Shown: positions 36,873 to 46,062 of the stretch, in pieces | How the letters are laid out: every line of letters starts with the position of its first letter | Position numbering within the stretch: the stretch's first letter is position 1 | DNA from: Dyadobacter psychrotolerans | GTDB taxonomy: Bacteria; Bacteroidota; Bacteroidia; Cytophagales; Spirosomataceae | Direction of reading: 5' to 3' | Length of the DNA stretch: 64,000 bases | NCBI RefSeq assembly: GCF_004349265.1 | Contig: NZ_SMFL01000002.1 | Span: 434,001-498,000, forward strand | Position numbers and translations under genes: made by a program | The notes under the pieces: model-generated | The model's database searches: none | Told to the model about the DNA's origin: nothing | What the model saw: the letters and a program-made list of their open reading frames with translations, nothing else

Positions 36873-37700
36873 ATGAAAAAATATCTTCCGCCATTCCTTT
36901 GTTTACTTATTTTCCTGTCACTGGCGCCGCGAAAAGTTACCTGGGTCGCGATTGGTGATTCTATTACTTATCTAAACGATCATCAGAATGAAACGGCAAA
37001 CCGCGTAACAAAAGGATATATGACGCTTATCAGTGAAAAATATCCACGGGTAGAGTACATCAACCAGGGGCATAACGGGTGGACGTCTATTAACATCGCT
37101 GATAAAATTGAATCACTAGGCTTGGAAAAAGCGGATGTTTACACCATTTTTCTGGGCACAAATGACTGGTGGCAGGGAAAACCTCTTGGTAATATTTCCG
37201 ACTATAAGGACAGTACCGGTACCGCCACAGTTTACGGAGCGTTTCGTACGATTACATCCAAACTAAAACAGCTCAACAAAAAGGCGAAGATCATTCTGAT
37301 TACTCCAATGCAGAGGGGAGATTTTGTCTACATTAACAATGCAAAAAACAATGCGTACGGTTCTTATAAACCCAAAAAAGAACAGACGCTTGAACAATTC
37401 GCCAACGCAATTGCGGAGATTGGCAAACTGGAAAAACTGCCGGTAGCTGATCTTTACCATGACAGCGGGATATCCCTGGAAAATATGGTTAATTTCAAAA
37501 GGTTAAAAGACCCGTCGACAGGAGCATACAGAAACTATTCTTACCCGGATTATACTACTGTTGCTTTTGATCCCGAAAAAGACGAATATCCGTATCCTGT
37601 TGAAGCAAGTAACATGACTTACGACGGGCTGCATCCTTCCGATAAAGGCTATCAGCAAATTGCTGATTTGCTGGTAAGCAAATGGAAGGGAGTGAAGTAA
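36873..37700 (+). CDS. Secreted SGNH/GDSL hydrolase (esterase/lipase)
   Basis: 275 residues with a signal peptide (about 1-20). SGNH blocks: block I WVAIGDSIT with nucleophile S30, a block II glycine in INQGHNG, block III FLGTNDWW, and block V YDGLHPSDKGY with D251 and H254. It cleaves ester bonds, for example on acetylated sugars or lipids, in the periplasm or outside the cell. The next gene, a class-3 lipase-like protein, begins 21 bp downstream, so the two probably form an operon. Confidence 0.9.
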   Translation: MKKYLPPFLCLLIFLSLAPRKVTWVAIGDSITYLNDHQNETANRVTKGYMTLISEKYPRVEYINQGHNGWTSINIADKIESLGLEKADVYTIFLGTNDWWQGKPLGNISDYKDSTGTATVYGAFRTITSKLKQLNKKAKIILITPMQRGDFVYINNAKNNAYGSYKPKKEQTLEQFANAIAEIGKLEKLPVADLYHDSGISLENMVNFKRLKDPSTGAYRNYSYPDYTTVAFDPEKDEYPYPVEASNMTYDGLHPSDKGYQQIADLLVSKWKGVK

Positions 37701-37721
37701 AACACACAAAATCTCACGTTT

Positions 37722-38831
37722 ATGAAAGCTATTCAAAAATCTTGCACTGTTATTTTTTGTTTACTGCTTGCTACGGTTACGTATGGGCAGAAGCTAAAAC
37801 CGGGATTCGATAAGGCTGAATATATTGAAACCCTCAAAATCAACAATAAGGTGCATATTGATGTGGCTAAATGGAAAGATGTAGGGGCGGTTGAGGATCC
37901 TCAGCATTCAAAATTAATTTACCGTTCAGCCGTGTCAGGTTTTGATAATTTATGGGATTTATGGAAAAGAAATGATGGTGTGGGAATTGTTGCCGTGCGG
38001 GGAAGCGTGCAAACCGGAGCTAGTTTTCTGGCAAACTTATATGCAGCTATGGTGCCCGCGAAAGGAGCGTTACAACTAGATAAAACAAGATCTTTTAGCT
38101 ACAATCTTTCGAATAATCCGAGTGCAGCTGTGCACGTGGGCTGGCTGGTTTCGCTGGCCTATCTTTCAACCGATATCGTTGCAAAGATTGATTCCTGCCA
38201 CAAAACAGGTATGAAAGAGTTTGTTCTTACCGGACACAGCCAGGGTGGGGGAATCGTGTTTATGCTTAACAGCTATCTTGAAAATCTGAAAGCAGAAGGT
38301 AAACTGCCGGCAGATATTCGCTTCAAAACGTATTGCAGTGCAGGCCCTAAGCCGGGCAATTTGTATTATGCCTATGATTACGAACGAATGACCAGCGGTG
38401 GCTGGGCTTATAATGTTGTAAACTCGGCCGACTGGGTTCCGGACGTGCCTTTTACTGTCCAGACCGTTGACGATTTTACTGCGGTGAATCCATTTCACGG
38501 AGCAAAGACGCAGATCAAAAAAATGAAATTTCCCAAAAACCTGGCTTTGAAACACGTGTACAATCAAATGAGTAAACCCAGTAATAAGGCCAGAAAAAAC
38601 TATCAGAAATATTTGGGAAAAATGATTTCCAGAACAGTCAGGAAGCAACTGCCTGATTTTACAATTCCCACCTATTACAATAGCAGTTATTATGTAAGAA
38701 CGGGGAATACCGTTGTGCTTTATGCCGACGAAGAGTACTTCAAACTTTTCAGCAATGAAGCCGACAATCCCAATATTTGGCAGCATCATTTACCAAAACC
38801 CTATTTGTTTTTGGCTGAAAAGCTAAAATAG
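37722..38831 (+). CDS. Secreted class-3 lipase-like alpha/beta hydrolase
   Basis: 369 residues with a signal peptide (MKAIQKSCTVIFCLLLATVTYGQ). The nucleophile elbow GHSQGGG places the catalytic serine at 173, preceded by GMKEFVLT, the usual strand. GVGIVAVRGSVQTGASFLANLYAAM and later YNVVNSADWVPDVPFTVQ (candidate Asp) and PFHGAK or HVYNQM (candidate His) fit the Lipase_3 fold. It is the second gene after the GDSL hydrolase; together they suggest extracellular ester cleavage. Substrate unknown. The long antisense reading frame over this gene is not real. Confidence 0.83.
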   Translation: MKAIQKSCTVIFCLLLATVTYGQKLKPGFDKAEYIETLKINNKVHIDVAKWKDVGAVEDPQHSKLIYRSAVSGFDNLWDLWKRNDGVGIVAVRGSVQTGASFLANLYAAMVPAKGALQLDKTRSFSYNLSNNPSAAVHVGWLVSLAYLSTDIVAKIDSCHKTGMKEFVLTGHSQGGGIVFMLNSYLENLKAEGKLPADIRFKTYCSAGPKPGNLYYAYDYERMTSGGWAYNVVNSADWVPDVPFTVQTVDDFTAVNPFHGAKTQIKKMKFPKNLALKHVYNQMSKPSNKARKNYQKYLGKMISRTVRKQLPDFTIPTYYNSSYYVRTGNTVVLYADEEYFKLFSNEADNPNIWQHHLPKPYLFLAEKLK

Positions 38832-38837
38832 GGCCTA

Positions 38838-39449
38838 CTACTGTTCGGAGATAAATTCTTTCAGACTAGCCAGCAGTTTGTACATTGCTGCATTAACCTG
38901 ATCATTATCTGCCTGTTGTTTCTGTAAAAGCAGTTCAGATCCCTGTTTCTTTTTGCGGTTTGTCTCTGTTTTTACGGCCATGGACTTTTCCGCAATTGCA
39001 TCATTTTCCGAAGGTCCAAGTCTTTTTGGAGACCTTGTCTGCGCAATCCCGTCCAGTTTTTCTATGGACGCCTGATAATTATTATCCTTACAAATGATTG
39101 TCAGATCAAACCGAATATGATCATACAGGGAATGCTTTACAGGCACATAACTGTTGATGACCAACTTGCCTGCCGCGGCGTCCTGAAATGTCACAGCAAT
39201 ATCATAATTGCCAAATTTCCTGGTAACCCAGTTCTGTGCTATTTTGTAAAGCTCGTCTTTCGTTTTGTCCGTATTGACTAAGTCTGAGTAATAAACCTGT
39301 TTGCGGGTATCAATTGGCAGAAGACCATCCTGTCCAAGGCAGTTGAACGATACGAAAAATAGGAGAAAAAGCTTAATGCAGTTCAAAATGATATGGGTTG
39401 TTTTGGGCAAAAGTAGTAATAAATAAATAGGAAAGTGATTATGTGCCAT
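38838..39449 (-). CDS. DUF4468-type exported protein
   Basis: About 203 residues if the ATG at 39449 is used; the frame is open to 39491. A hydrophobic segment (IILNCIKLFLLFFVSFNCLGQ) acts as signal peptide and suggests the true start may be even further downstream. The mature part (LVNTDKTKDELYKIAQNWVTRKFGNYDIAVTFQD, GKLVINSYVPVKHSLYDHIRFDLTIICKD) has the TBP-like repeat pattern of DUF4468. The C-terminal 70 residues are charged and helical (AEKSMAVKTETNRKKKQGSELL). Function unknown. Convergent with the lipase. Confidence 0.7.
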   Translation of the reverse strand: MAHNHFPIYLLLLLPKTTHIILNCIKLFLLFFVSFNCLGQDGLLPIDTRKQVYYSDLVNTDKTKDELYKIAQNWVTRKFGNYDIAVTFQDAAAGKLVINSYVPVKHSLYDHIRFDLTIICKDNNYQASIEKLDGIAQTRSPKRLGPSENDAIAEKSMAVKTETNRKKKQGSELLLQKQQADNDQVNAAMYKLLASLKEFISEQ

Positions 39450-39549
39450 ACCGTTAAATAGGTGTATTTGCACATAAATAAGAAATAACAAATAAACAAT
39501 GTAAATTTATGTAGAAACTGATCTCGCATTCACTAAAAACATTTTCATC

Positions 39550-40395
39550 ATGAAAAATTTATCCGTATTACTATTTTTTGTATTCACACTGCTTACCTTC
39601 TCAGGCTGCGTCAAAGATCACACACCGGCTGATATTTTGACGCAGCTTGCTTTGCCGTTGAGTCCGTTGCAGGAATCACCTGTGAAAGTTAGTCCGGCTT
39701 CGGGTAGTGCCGATGTGTACTACAATAAAGTGACCAAAATGCTTTCTTTTACGTTAAAATGGAATAATCTCAGTGATATTCCCACTGGTGCGCACATACA
39801 CGGAACGGCTCTTCGAAATGTAAATACAAGTATCAAATTTGACTTTTTCGACCAAATTCCTAAGACCACATCTGGTACTTTTTCAAGTGAGGTGATGGTG
39901 GATGGAACAAAGATTAACGAAGCAGATCTTCTTAATGGCCTGTATTATCTGAATATGCATACAAAAAATAACCCCGGTGGAGAGATCAGAGGCCAAATCG
40001 AGTTTTACAATCAGGTTAATATCGTAAGCAGGATGGGTTTGCAGCTTTCCGGCAAACAGGAAAATCCTGCAAATGCAAGTACGGCAACAGGTACATTGGA
40101 TGTGTCTTATAATAAAACAACCAAAATCCTGAGTTATTTTGTTACCTGGAATAACCTGGTTAGCGCCCCGACAGGTGCGCATATTCATGGTCCTGCGCCC
40201 AAAGGCACAAACACTGGTATATTGTATGATTTTTTCTCTCTGATTACACCAGCAATTTCCGGTGGTTTTTCAAATTCAGTTCTTGTTGACGAGGTAAAAC
40301 TTAAAGAAGCAGATCTTCTCAGCGGACTTTATTATATCAATATTCATAACGCCATTTATCCAGGAGGAGAAATTCGTGCGCAGATTGAGTTCTAA
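39550..40395 (+). CDS. Lipoprotein with two CHRD domains
   Basis: 281 residues. Lipobox TFSGC, lipidated cysteine at 20. Two tandem CHRD domains follow at about 30-150 and 165-280. Each has a Leu-Ser-Ala/Ser-x-Gln-E opening (LQESPVKVSPA; LSGKQENPANAS), the central TGAHIHGxA element (SDIPTGAHIHGTAL; SAPTGAHIHGPAP) and the ending GLYYxNxHxxxxPGGEIRxQIEF. The two copies are close enough to be an internal duplication. CHRD occurs in chordin and in bacterial proteins of unknown role. Its lipid anchor puts it in the envelope. Confidence 0.9.
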   Translation: MKNLSVLLFFVFTLLTFSGCVKDHTPADILTQLALPLSPLQESPVKVSPASGSADVYYNKVTKMLSFTLKWNNLSDIPTGAHIHGTALRNVNTSIKFDFFDQIPKTTSGTFSSEVMVDGTKINEADLLNGLYYLNMHTKNNPGGEIRGQIEFYNQVNIVSRMGLQLSGKQENPANASTATGTLDVSYNKTTKILSYFVTWNNLVSAPTGAHIHGPAPKGTNTGILYDFFSLITPAISGGFSNSVLVDEVKLKEADLLSGLYYINIHNAIYPGGEIRAQIEF

Positions 40396-40518
40396 GAAAT
40401 TTACTATTAGTAATCGGTTTAACAGATAATATTCTCAATGGAGTTAAACGTTTGTGAATTACCGGCACGATTTTGTAATATCGCATTCTGGATAATTAAC
40501 AACTAAAACTTTATAAAT

Positions 40519-41370
40519 ATGCGTTGGCAGGATTTACGCAAAAGCGGAAATGTAGAAGATCGCCGTGGAATGTCTGGTGGCGGGAAAGTTGCGATAGGAG
40601 GTATCGGTATGATCATTGTGGTAGCTATCGGTCTTTTGACCGGGCAGGATCCGGGTGTAATTCTGGATAATTTGCAGGGTGCGCAGGGAACAGAACAGCA
40701 AAGTACTGAAAGACCTGCCGGACCACGACCAGATGACCAGACAGCTGAATTTGTTTCGAAAGTTCTGGGTAGTACCGAAGATGTTTGGGGTGAAATTTAT
40801 AAAGAAAACAATGCACAGTACCAGCAGCCAACCCTTCAGATGTTCACAGATGCAACACAGGGAGCATGCGGTAATGCATCTTCGGCAATGGGGCCGTTTT
40901 ACTGCCCGGCTGATGAAAAAGTATACATTGACCTGTCATTTTGTGACGAGCTCCGTGATAAATTTAAGGCACCCGGAGAGTTTGCCATAGCCTATGTCGT
41001 TGCACATGAAGTGGGCCATCACGTTCAGAATCTGATGGGGATTTCTGAGCAGGTTCAGCAGCAGAGACAGAATCTGAGCAAAGAAGAATACAACAAGCTG
41101 TCGGTTAAACTGGAATTACAGGCGGATTTCCTCGCCGGTGTGTGGGCAAATCGTGCACAGAAAATGGACAATATTATTGAACCGGGAGACTTGGAAGCTG
41201 CTTTAACCGCGGCTAACGCAATTGGTGATGACAAACTTCAAAAAGAATCTCAGGGTTACATCGTTCCCGATGCTTTCACGCACGGAACTTCACAGCAGCG
41301 AATGTACTGGTTTAAAAAAGGATTTGAAACCGGTGACCTGAATCAGGGTAAATATCAGGATATTAAGTAA
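40519..41370 (+). CDS. Neutral zinc metallopeptidase, YpfJ family
   Basis: 283 residues. The start MRWQDLRKSGNVEDRRG is the family hallmark. A single transmembrane helix at about 24-41 (VAIGGIGMIIVVAIGLL) is followed by the catalytic domain. The zinc site is H163-E164-x-x-H167 in VVAHEVGHHVQNL, and the third ligand is probably in LELQADFLAGVWA. CGNASSAMGPFYCPADEKVYID precedes it, as in other members. Membrane-anchored peptidase with unknown substrate. It has its own strong terminator downstream. Confidence 0.92.
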   Translation: MRWQDLRKSGNVEDRRGMSGGGKVAIGGIGMIIVVAIGLLTGQDPGVILDNLQGAQGTEQQSTERPAGPRPDDQTAEFVSKVLGSTEDVWGEIYKENNAQYQQPTLQMFTDATQGACGNASSAMGPFYCPADEKVYIDLSFCDELRDKFKAPGEFAIAYVVAHEVGHHVQNLMGISEQVQQQRQNLSKEEYNKLSVKLELQADFLAGVWANRAQKMDNIIEPGDLEAALTAANAIGDDKLQKESQGYIVPDAFTHGTSQQRMYWFKKGFETGDLNQGKYQDIK

Positions 41371-41387
41371 GATTGATTTTGATCAAA

Positions 41388-41423
41388 CAATAAAAGGATG
41401 GCCGTTCAGCCATCCTTTTATTG
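41388..41423. terminator. Strong bidirectional terminator
   Basis: CAATAAAAGGATGGC and GCCATCCTTTTATTG form a perfect 15-bp stem around a 6-base loop, T-rich on the outgoing side in both directions. It separates the convergent metallopeptidase and Cthe_2159-like genes. Confidence 0.9.
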
Positions 41424-41462
41424 TTTACTTCGATTTAGCATTGGTTAATTATCAGTAACATT

Positions 41463-43028
41463 TCAGCCAGGACCAACGCTTCCGCCGATTTTGGTTACCA
41501 TGCTGGTGGTTGTGAATGTGCTCGCCTGAGTTCCGACATTGTAGGTTCCGCTGGTGTAAAGGCCGCCAAAGCTGCTGCCTCCGGCTACACTTCCGCCTGT
41601 GTAAACCCTGTAAGTTCCACTGGATTTTAGTTTTGGACTTGAAAAAAGCATCGTTGCATAATTCCTTGGTATAAGAAAAGTAAGTGCTTCTTTACCGTCT
41701 GAGGATTGGATATGATAAAGCAGGTTGGCCGATCCCGAACCCAGTAACACCGATGCCTGTGTGCTTACCGAAGCGGTTGGCGAGCTTGTCGCTCCCGCAA
41801 CACCTACCAGAATTCCTCCGGTAACTTTAAATGTATTTTTATCGCAGTCAAAACCTTCTTCCGGTGCTGTCGAACCAACAGCTACGATCTTGCCTCCCGT
41901 TATCGTAATTTTTCCATTGGAGTCAATTGCATCGTTGGAAGTACTATAAGCATAAATGTTACCTCCGTTGATGTAAATGAAAGTACCAGCATTCAGTCCG
42001 TCGTCTGTTGTTTTTGTAGTGATCGTACCATTGTTGATCGTCATGATACTTTTGCTCTCGATACCTTCGCCGGCGGTGGAAGTGATGTTGATTGTTCCGC
42101 CGTTTATCGTCAGATAAGGATCAATTGTTGCATCTGTATCCCAGGTTGCCGCAATTCCTTTATCGGCCACATTGATCGTAAATGTTCCGTTATTGATTAC
42201 GATGTAACCTTCTTCACATTGAATACCGTCTCCGGCAGTTGTAATTTTAATTATTCCGCCGTCTGCAATGAAAGCGTCGTTGGTATGAATACCGTCTGAA
42301 ACCGCACCCGTAACCGTAACATTACCACTAATTATCCGCACATATTCATCGCTGCAAATGGCATGTTTGTAATTACCCTTCACATTCAAAGTACCGGCTC
42401 CTGAAAATACAAGCTGTCCTTCGCTAAAAAGAGTTGCTTTCATATCCTCCGTGCCACTGGCAGTGTAAGTTGCTCCGTCTGTTAACGTATTGGTAGTATT
42501 GTCTGCCAGTACCAAAAACACCCTTTTACTCGACTGAACGTTAATCGCCGGTCCGTCTGCATTGGTTATATTGGCTCCGTTCAGGGTTAACTTGATTTTT
42601 TTATCACTGTAAATTTTAACCGAACCGTTGGTTGTTGTGCCTGACACTTCGTATTCCACATCCGAAGCAGTAGACTTAACGGTTACATCGCCATTAACCT
42701 CTGTTATTGTTACACCGGCCGCTGCCATAGGATTGGTCATAGTGATTGTAGTTCCAAAAACGATGGTCACTTTTGAACTGAACGTTGCGCTGGCAAGAAG
42801 GTCATCTGCATTGGCAGCAACGCCTGTATTTCCTTCGGCTATACCGGCTGACTGGGTCAGACTGTCAATGACCACGGAAGCTGCGCTGCTGCCTGTATCT
42901 GTTCCCGGTTCAACTTCGTCTTTTTCTTTCGAGCAGGAGGTTAACGAAACCACTACAATTAAGGAAAGTGCGCAAAAAACCGAAGCTAAATTTTTAAGAG
43001 GATTTTTTAATCTTTTGATTGATGTCAT
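41463..43028 (-). CDS. Cthe_2159-like carbohydrate-binding beta-helix lipoprotein
   Basis: 521 residues. Lipobox LTSC with lipidated cysteine at 32. Most of the protein is a right-handed beta-helix with recurring motifs: GNVTVTGAVSDGIHTNDAF, DGGIIKITTAGDGIQCEEGYIVINNGTF, GGTINITSTAGEGIESKSIM, TIXTKTTDDGLNAGTFIYINGGNIY, and AYSTSNDAIDSNGKITITGGKI. The DGI-x-N/C repeats carry Asp and Asn positions that bind calcium in such folds. The known relative from Clostridium thermocellum binds polygalacturonate and cellulose-like sugars. Probably surface-anchored and binding or cleaving pectin-like polysaccharide. Next to it is a DUF2490 barrel gene. Confidence 0.83.
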   Translation of the reverse strand: MTSIKRLKNPLKNLASVFCALSLIVVVSLTSCSKEKDEVEPGTDTGSSAASVVIDSLTQSAGIAEGNTGVAANADDLLASATFSSKVTIVFGTTITMTNPMAAAGVTITEVNGDVTVKSTASDVEYEVSGTTTNGSVKIYSDKKIKLTLNGANITNADGPAINVQSSKRVFLVLADNTTNTLTDGATYTASGTEDMKATLFSEGQLVFSGAGTLNVKGNYKHAICSDEYVRIISGNVTVTGAVSDGIHTNDAFIADGGIIKITTAGDGIQCEEGYIVINNGTFTINVADKGIAATWDTDATIDPYLTINGGTINITSTAGEGIESKSIMTINNGTITTKTTDDGLNAGTFIYINGGNIYAYSTSNDAIDSNGKITITGGKIVAVGSTAPEEGFDCDKNTFKVTGGILVGVAGATSSPTASVSTQASVLLGSGSANLLYHIQSSDGKEALTFLIPRNYATMLFSSPKLKSSGTYRVYTGGSVAGGSSFGGLYTSGTYNVGTQASTFTTTSMVTKIGGSVGPG

Positions 43029-43137
43029 TTTTTTAATTTATTAGTCAAAGACGAAATTTCGAATTCAGTAACCATTACGCTCAGCCGTTGAGGAGTGTTG
43101 CGGGAGATTGAAAAGTATGTGGTTGATCTTTACACTA

Positions 43138-43830
43138 TTAATATGACGTCCTTAGAAGCAACTGGAGAATGTTGTTTCTAACATTCTGATCTTCCTGAAT
43201 CTGATAACGAAATAAATAACCGCTCTCCATTTCGATCTTTTCGCTCAACCGGTAACCAAGACCCAGGTAAACACGATTTTGATCATACAGATGATGATTG
43301 ATCTTGTTTTTTCCCTGTACATTAAGGAAAATCTCATTTTGTATAGAAGTATATAATCCCTTCTTAAATTCTGCGTCACTGATAAGCGGAATCTGTATCT
43401 GGATGTAGTGTCTGAAACGCTGGGCAAAAACGTTTTGGTCAGCGGTGTTTATGAAACGCTGTTCGTACCGAAGGCGGTTGGTAATTTCAATTTTAGTAAA
43501 CTTATTTTCAAGCTGATACTGCTGGTAAATACGGTTTTCCGGTTCATATAACAATTCTCCGTTTTCTTTTTCCCAACTGCCAAAATAAGTGTAACCCAAA
43601 AGTATAGTTTGCTTATCAGAAAGTTTGTATCCTAAACCAGCCCGAGCCAGCAAATTGCTCACAAACTTTGCCTGACCAGCAGAACGGACCTGCAAGTCAG
43701 AGTTAATCTGCCATTGCTTTTTGAGTTTTTGCTGATGTGACCAGAAAAGCCATCCGTTGTATTGTACATCCTGACCAAAAATTGCAAAAGGAAATAGATA
43801 AAAAATAAAAAGAAGACATGGCTTTTTCAT
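43138..43830 (-). CDS. DUF2490 outer-membrane beta-barrel protein
   Basis: 230 residues with signal peptide (about 1-19, ending IFGQ). The mature part alternates short aromatic-ended strands (NGWLFWSHQQKLKKQWQINSDLQVRS, YKLSDKQTILLGYTYFGSWEKENG, EITNRLRYEQRFIN, FRHYIQIQIPLI, RVYLGLGYRLSEKIEMESGYLFRYQ) and ends in LLLRTSY, an aromatic C-terminus typical of barrels. Family role unknown. It lies 109 bp upstream of the Cthe_2159-like gene on the same strand, so co-transcription is possible. Confidence 0.85.
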   Translation of the reverse strand: MKKPCLLFIFYLFPFAIFGQDVQYNGWLFWSHQQKLKKQWQINSDLQVRSAGQAKFVSNLLARAGLGYKLSDKQTILLGYTYFGSWEKENGELLYEPENRIYQQYQLENKFTKIEITNRLRYEQRFINTADQNVFAQRFRHYIQIQIPLISDAEFKKGLYTSIQNEIFLNVQGKNKINHHLYDQNRVYLGLGYRLSEKIEMESGYLFRYQIQEDQNVRNNILQLLLRTSY

Positions 43831-43946
43831 TACAGGTTATAAGATTGGTGCGCCCTGATGGCTTGATCCTTCCTAACATAACTGTACCACGTTAAAATAC
43901 GGGTTTTCCTCATTTGTAAAAACGCCTAAATCCGATAGGAGTAAAA

Positions 43947-43977
43947 TTTGTGCTTAGCTGCTTAACTGTTACTTTTA
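43947..43977 (+). promoter_or_regulatory. Bacteroidota-type promoter of the DMT transporter gene
   Basis: TTTG (43947-43950), a 19-base spacer, then TACTTTTA (43970-43977), one base off TAnnTTTG. It lies 38 bases upstream of the ATG at 44016. Confidence 0.55.
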
Positions 43978-44015
43978 CAATTGTTCCTTTTTGTTTAAAA
44001 TAACACGGGCTTAAA

Positions 44016-44900
44016 ATGAAAAAGGCTTTCATTCAGCTTCACATAGCCATTTTGCTGGCAGGTTTTACAGGCGTTTTTGGTAAGCTGATCACCCTTAATG
44101 AAGGTCTGCTGGTTTGGTACCGGATGCTGATATCGGGTATTCTTTTGCTGCTCATTCTGTTTTTCTCCAAAAGGTTAAAAGCAGTTTCTACCAGGGATTT
44201 AAAACGCATTGGTTTTGCCGGCTTTCTGTTGGGCCTGCACTGGATATTTTTTTATGGAAGTATTAAGTACTCGAATATTTCAGTAGGTGTGGTGTGTTTT
44301 TCGCTTAGCGGATTTTTTACCTCTATTCTGGCACCTCTTATCAACAAAAAGAAATTCGCTGTTTCAGAATTGCTGCTTAGCGGACTGACACTGCTGGGTA
44401 TCGGTTTGATTTTTAGTTTCGATACACGCTACCGCACTGGTATAATTTTGGGCGTGGTTTCTTCATTGCTTGTTGCCTTGTATACGATAGCCAACGAACG
44501 CCTGGCTAGGGATTACGCCAGCGAGACCGTTACACTTTATCAAATGATCGGGGGGAGCCTAGCACTTGGACTTCTTATGCCGGTTTATCTTCACTTTTTT
44601 CCGGTCAGGTCTATCATTCCGTCGTTACCGGATCTTGTTTGCCTGATATTGTTATCGCTGTTCTGCACCATTCTTTTATACATGCTGCTTACCCAGGCTT
44701 TGAACAAAATATCTGCTTTTACGGTAAATCTCAGCTTTAATCTTGAGCCGGTTTACACCATTGCACTGGCCATATTAATTTTTAAAGAAAACCGTGAGCT
44801 CACCATCGCTTTTTACATCGGATTAAGCCTGATCGTTTTATCGGTTATTTTACAAATGATGAAAGTTTATTGGCAGAATAAAAAGCTTTCTGCTGTTTAA
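44016..44900 (+). CDS. EamA-family (DMT superfamily) transporter
   Basis: 294 residues, ten hydrophobic helices in two EamA repeats. Helix 1 (FIQLHIAILLAGFTGVFGKLI) is followed by the conserved WYRMLISGILLLLILF and FLLGLHWIFFYGSIKYSN. The second repeat begins around GIILGVVSSLLVALYTIANERLARD and has FTVNLSFNLEPVYTIALAILIFKENREL, the family's conserved stretch. It moves a metabolite or drug across the inner membrane; substrate not predictable. Own promoter, monocistronic. Confidence 0.92.
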   Translation: MKKAFIQLHIAILLAGFTGVFGKLITLNEGLLVWYRMLISGILLLLILFFSKRLKAVSTRDLKRIGFAGFLLGLHWIFFYGSIKYSNISVGVVCFSLSGFFTSILAPLINKKKFAVSELLLSGLTLLGIGLIFSFDTRYRTGIILGVVSSLLVALYTIANERLARDYASETVTLYQMIGGSLALGLLMPVYLHFFPVRSIIPSLPDLVCLILLSLFCTILLYMLLTQALNKISAFTVNLSFNLEPVYTIALAILIFKENRELTIAFYIGLSLIVLSVILQMMKVYWQNKKLSAV

Positions 44901-44904
44901 ACAC

Positions 44905-45966
44905 TCAGGGTACTTCCTTTTGGATTTTTTCCTCCGCCAGTTTAATGTCTTCCTGTTCTGCAACGGGCTCTTCCTGCTGCAAATCTGCCAGGTGTTCAAA
45001 TTGCAGCCCGATCAGAATAGGGAAGTGATCAGATGAGAAATTTTCAAGTCTTTGAAGACGGATTAGTTTAAAATCCGTTGAACAGAAAACATGATCAAGG
45101 GGGAATCTTAAAAACGGATACTTTGCGTGAAATGTGTTGTAAAAACCTCTGCCAATACGCGGATCCAAGAGACCACTGATTTTGGTAAAAAGCTTAGTGG
45201 TATATGACCAGGCCACGTCATTTAGGTCACCGACTACGATGCAGGGCTTATTGCTTTCCTTCACTTCCTTGGCAACCAACAATAATTCTTTGTCCCGTTC
45301 AGTTGAATACAGATTTTCTCCGGGAACAGGCGGAGTAGGGTGTACGCAGTACAAATCGATGATCTGGCCAGAGGATAATTCCACCTTGGTCTTAATGGAT
45401 GGAATTTCTTCGTCCACAAGATAACGCACCTTTGGTTCAATCAATTTATGTTTTGAATACAGCAGCATTCCATAGGTATTTTCCAGTGGGACTAACACCT
45501 GATGAGCATATTTCTCTTTTAATTTTTTTGTTCCTTCAAACCAAAACTGGTCGGTTTCAAGCAGTAAAATGATGTCAGGATCATGCCTTTGAAGCATTTT
45601 CATACATCCGGCAGTATTTTTGTTATCCTGAAAAACATTGGAAGAAATAATGCTAAGCTGATTGGAAGTATCCTGACTAACAGCCTTTAGAAGAGCTTTT
45701 TTTGCAAGGAAAGTAAATGGTGAGATCTGATAAACCAGGTAAACCGCATTGGTAATTAATGCTGACAGAACAAAAATTTCCAGATTTCCTGTTATAGCAA
45801 ATAACGAGGTGTAGATGATAATAATAACCAGGTTCAGAAACAGTTTCTGAAGGCGTGGATATTCGAAGACCCGGAAGGCCCAGTAATCATTTTTAATCAG
45901 CGGAATCAAAGAGAATAAAATGATAAATCCGCCCGAAATTTCCAGGAATAATTTAAAAGAATGCAT
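44905..45966 (-). CDS. Membrane-anchored endonuclease/exonuclease/phosphatase (EEP) family protein
   Basis: 353 residues. About 90 N-terminal residues hold two or three membrane helices. The EEP catalytic domain then has SIISSNVFQDN (Asn), DIILLLETDQFW (Glu), YCVHPTP, IVVGDLNDVAWS (Asp-x-Asn), FPLDHVFCS and NFSSDHFPILIGLQF (Ser-Asp-His). All expected catalytic positions are present. Members cleave phosphodiesters in nucleic acids or phospholipids; the membrane anchor would place this domain at the periplasmic or cytoplasmic face. The tail is acidic and low in complexity. Its stop faces the DMT transporter stop 4 bp away. Confidence 0.88.
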   Translation of the reverse strand: MHSFKLFLEISGGFIILFSLIPLIKNDYWAFRVFEYPRLQKLFLNLVIIIIYTSLFAITGNLEIFVLSALITNAVYLVYQISPFTFLAKKALLKAVSQDTSNQLSIISSNVFQDNKNTAGCMKMLQRHDPDIILLLETDQFWFEGTKKLKEKYAHQVLVPLENTYGMLLYSKHKLIEPKVRYLVDEEIPSIKTKVELSSGQIIDLYCVHPTPPVPGENLYSTERDKELLLVAKEVKESNKPCIVVGDLNDVAWSYTTKLFTKISGLLDPRIGRGFYNTFHAKYPFLRFPLDHVFCSTDFKLIRLQRLENFSSDHFPILIGLQFEHLADLQQEEPVAEQEDIKLAEEKIQKEVP

Positions 45967-46062
45967 TTAAAAATGTTGTATTCAGGATCAGTAAGTTCAT
46001 AAAGATCGGATAAAAAATTATAAATCGATCTTTAAAACATAAAAGGCAACATCATAGATACG

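Noticed and set aside
38166..38789. A 207-codon open frame on the minus strand opposite the class-3 lipase gene
   Set aside because: It lies wholly inside a well-supported gene in the other direction, and its translation is rich in Cys, Ile, His and Phe with no recognisable domain.
40417..40449. GTTTAAC / GTTAAAC inverted repeat between the CHRD and metallopeptidase genes
   Set aside because: Seven AT-rich pairs with a long spacer; could be chance, and no partner or T-run supports it.
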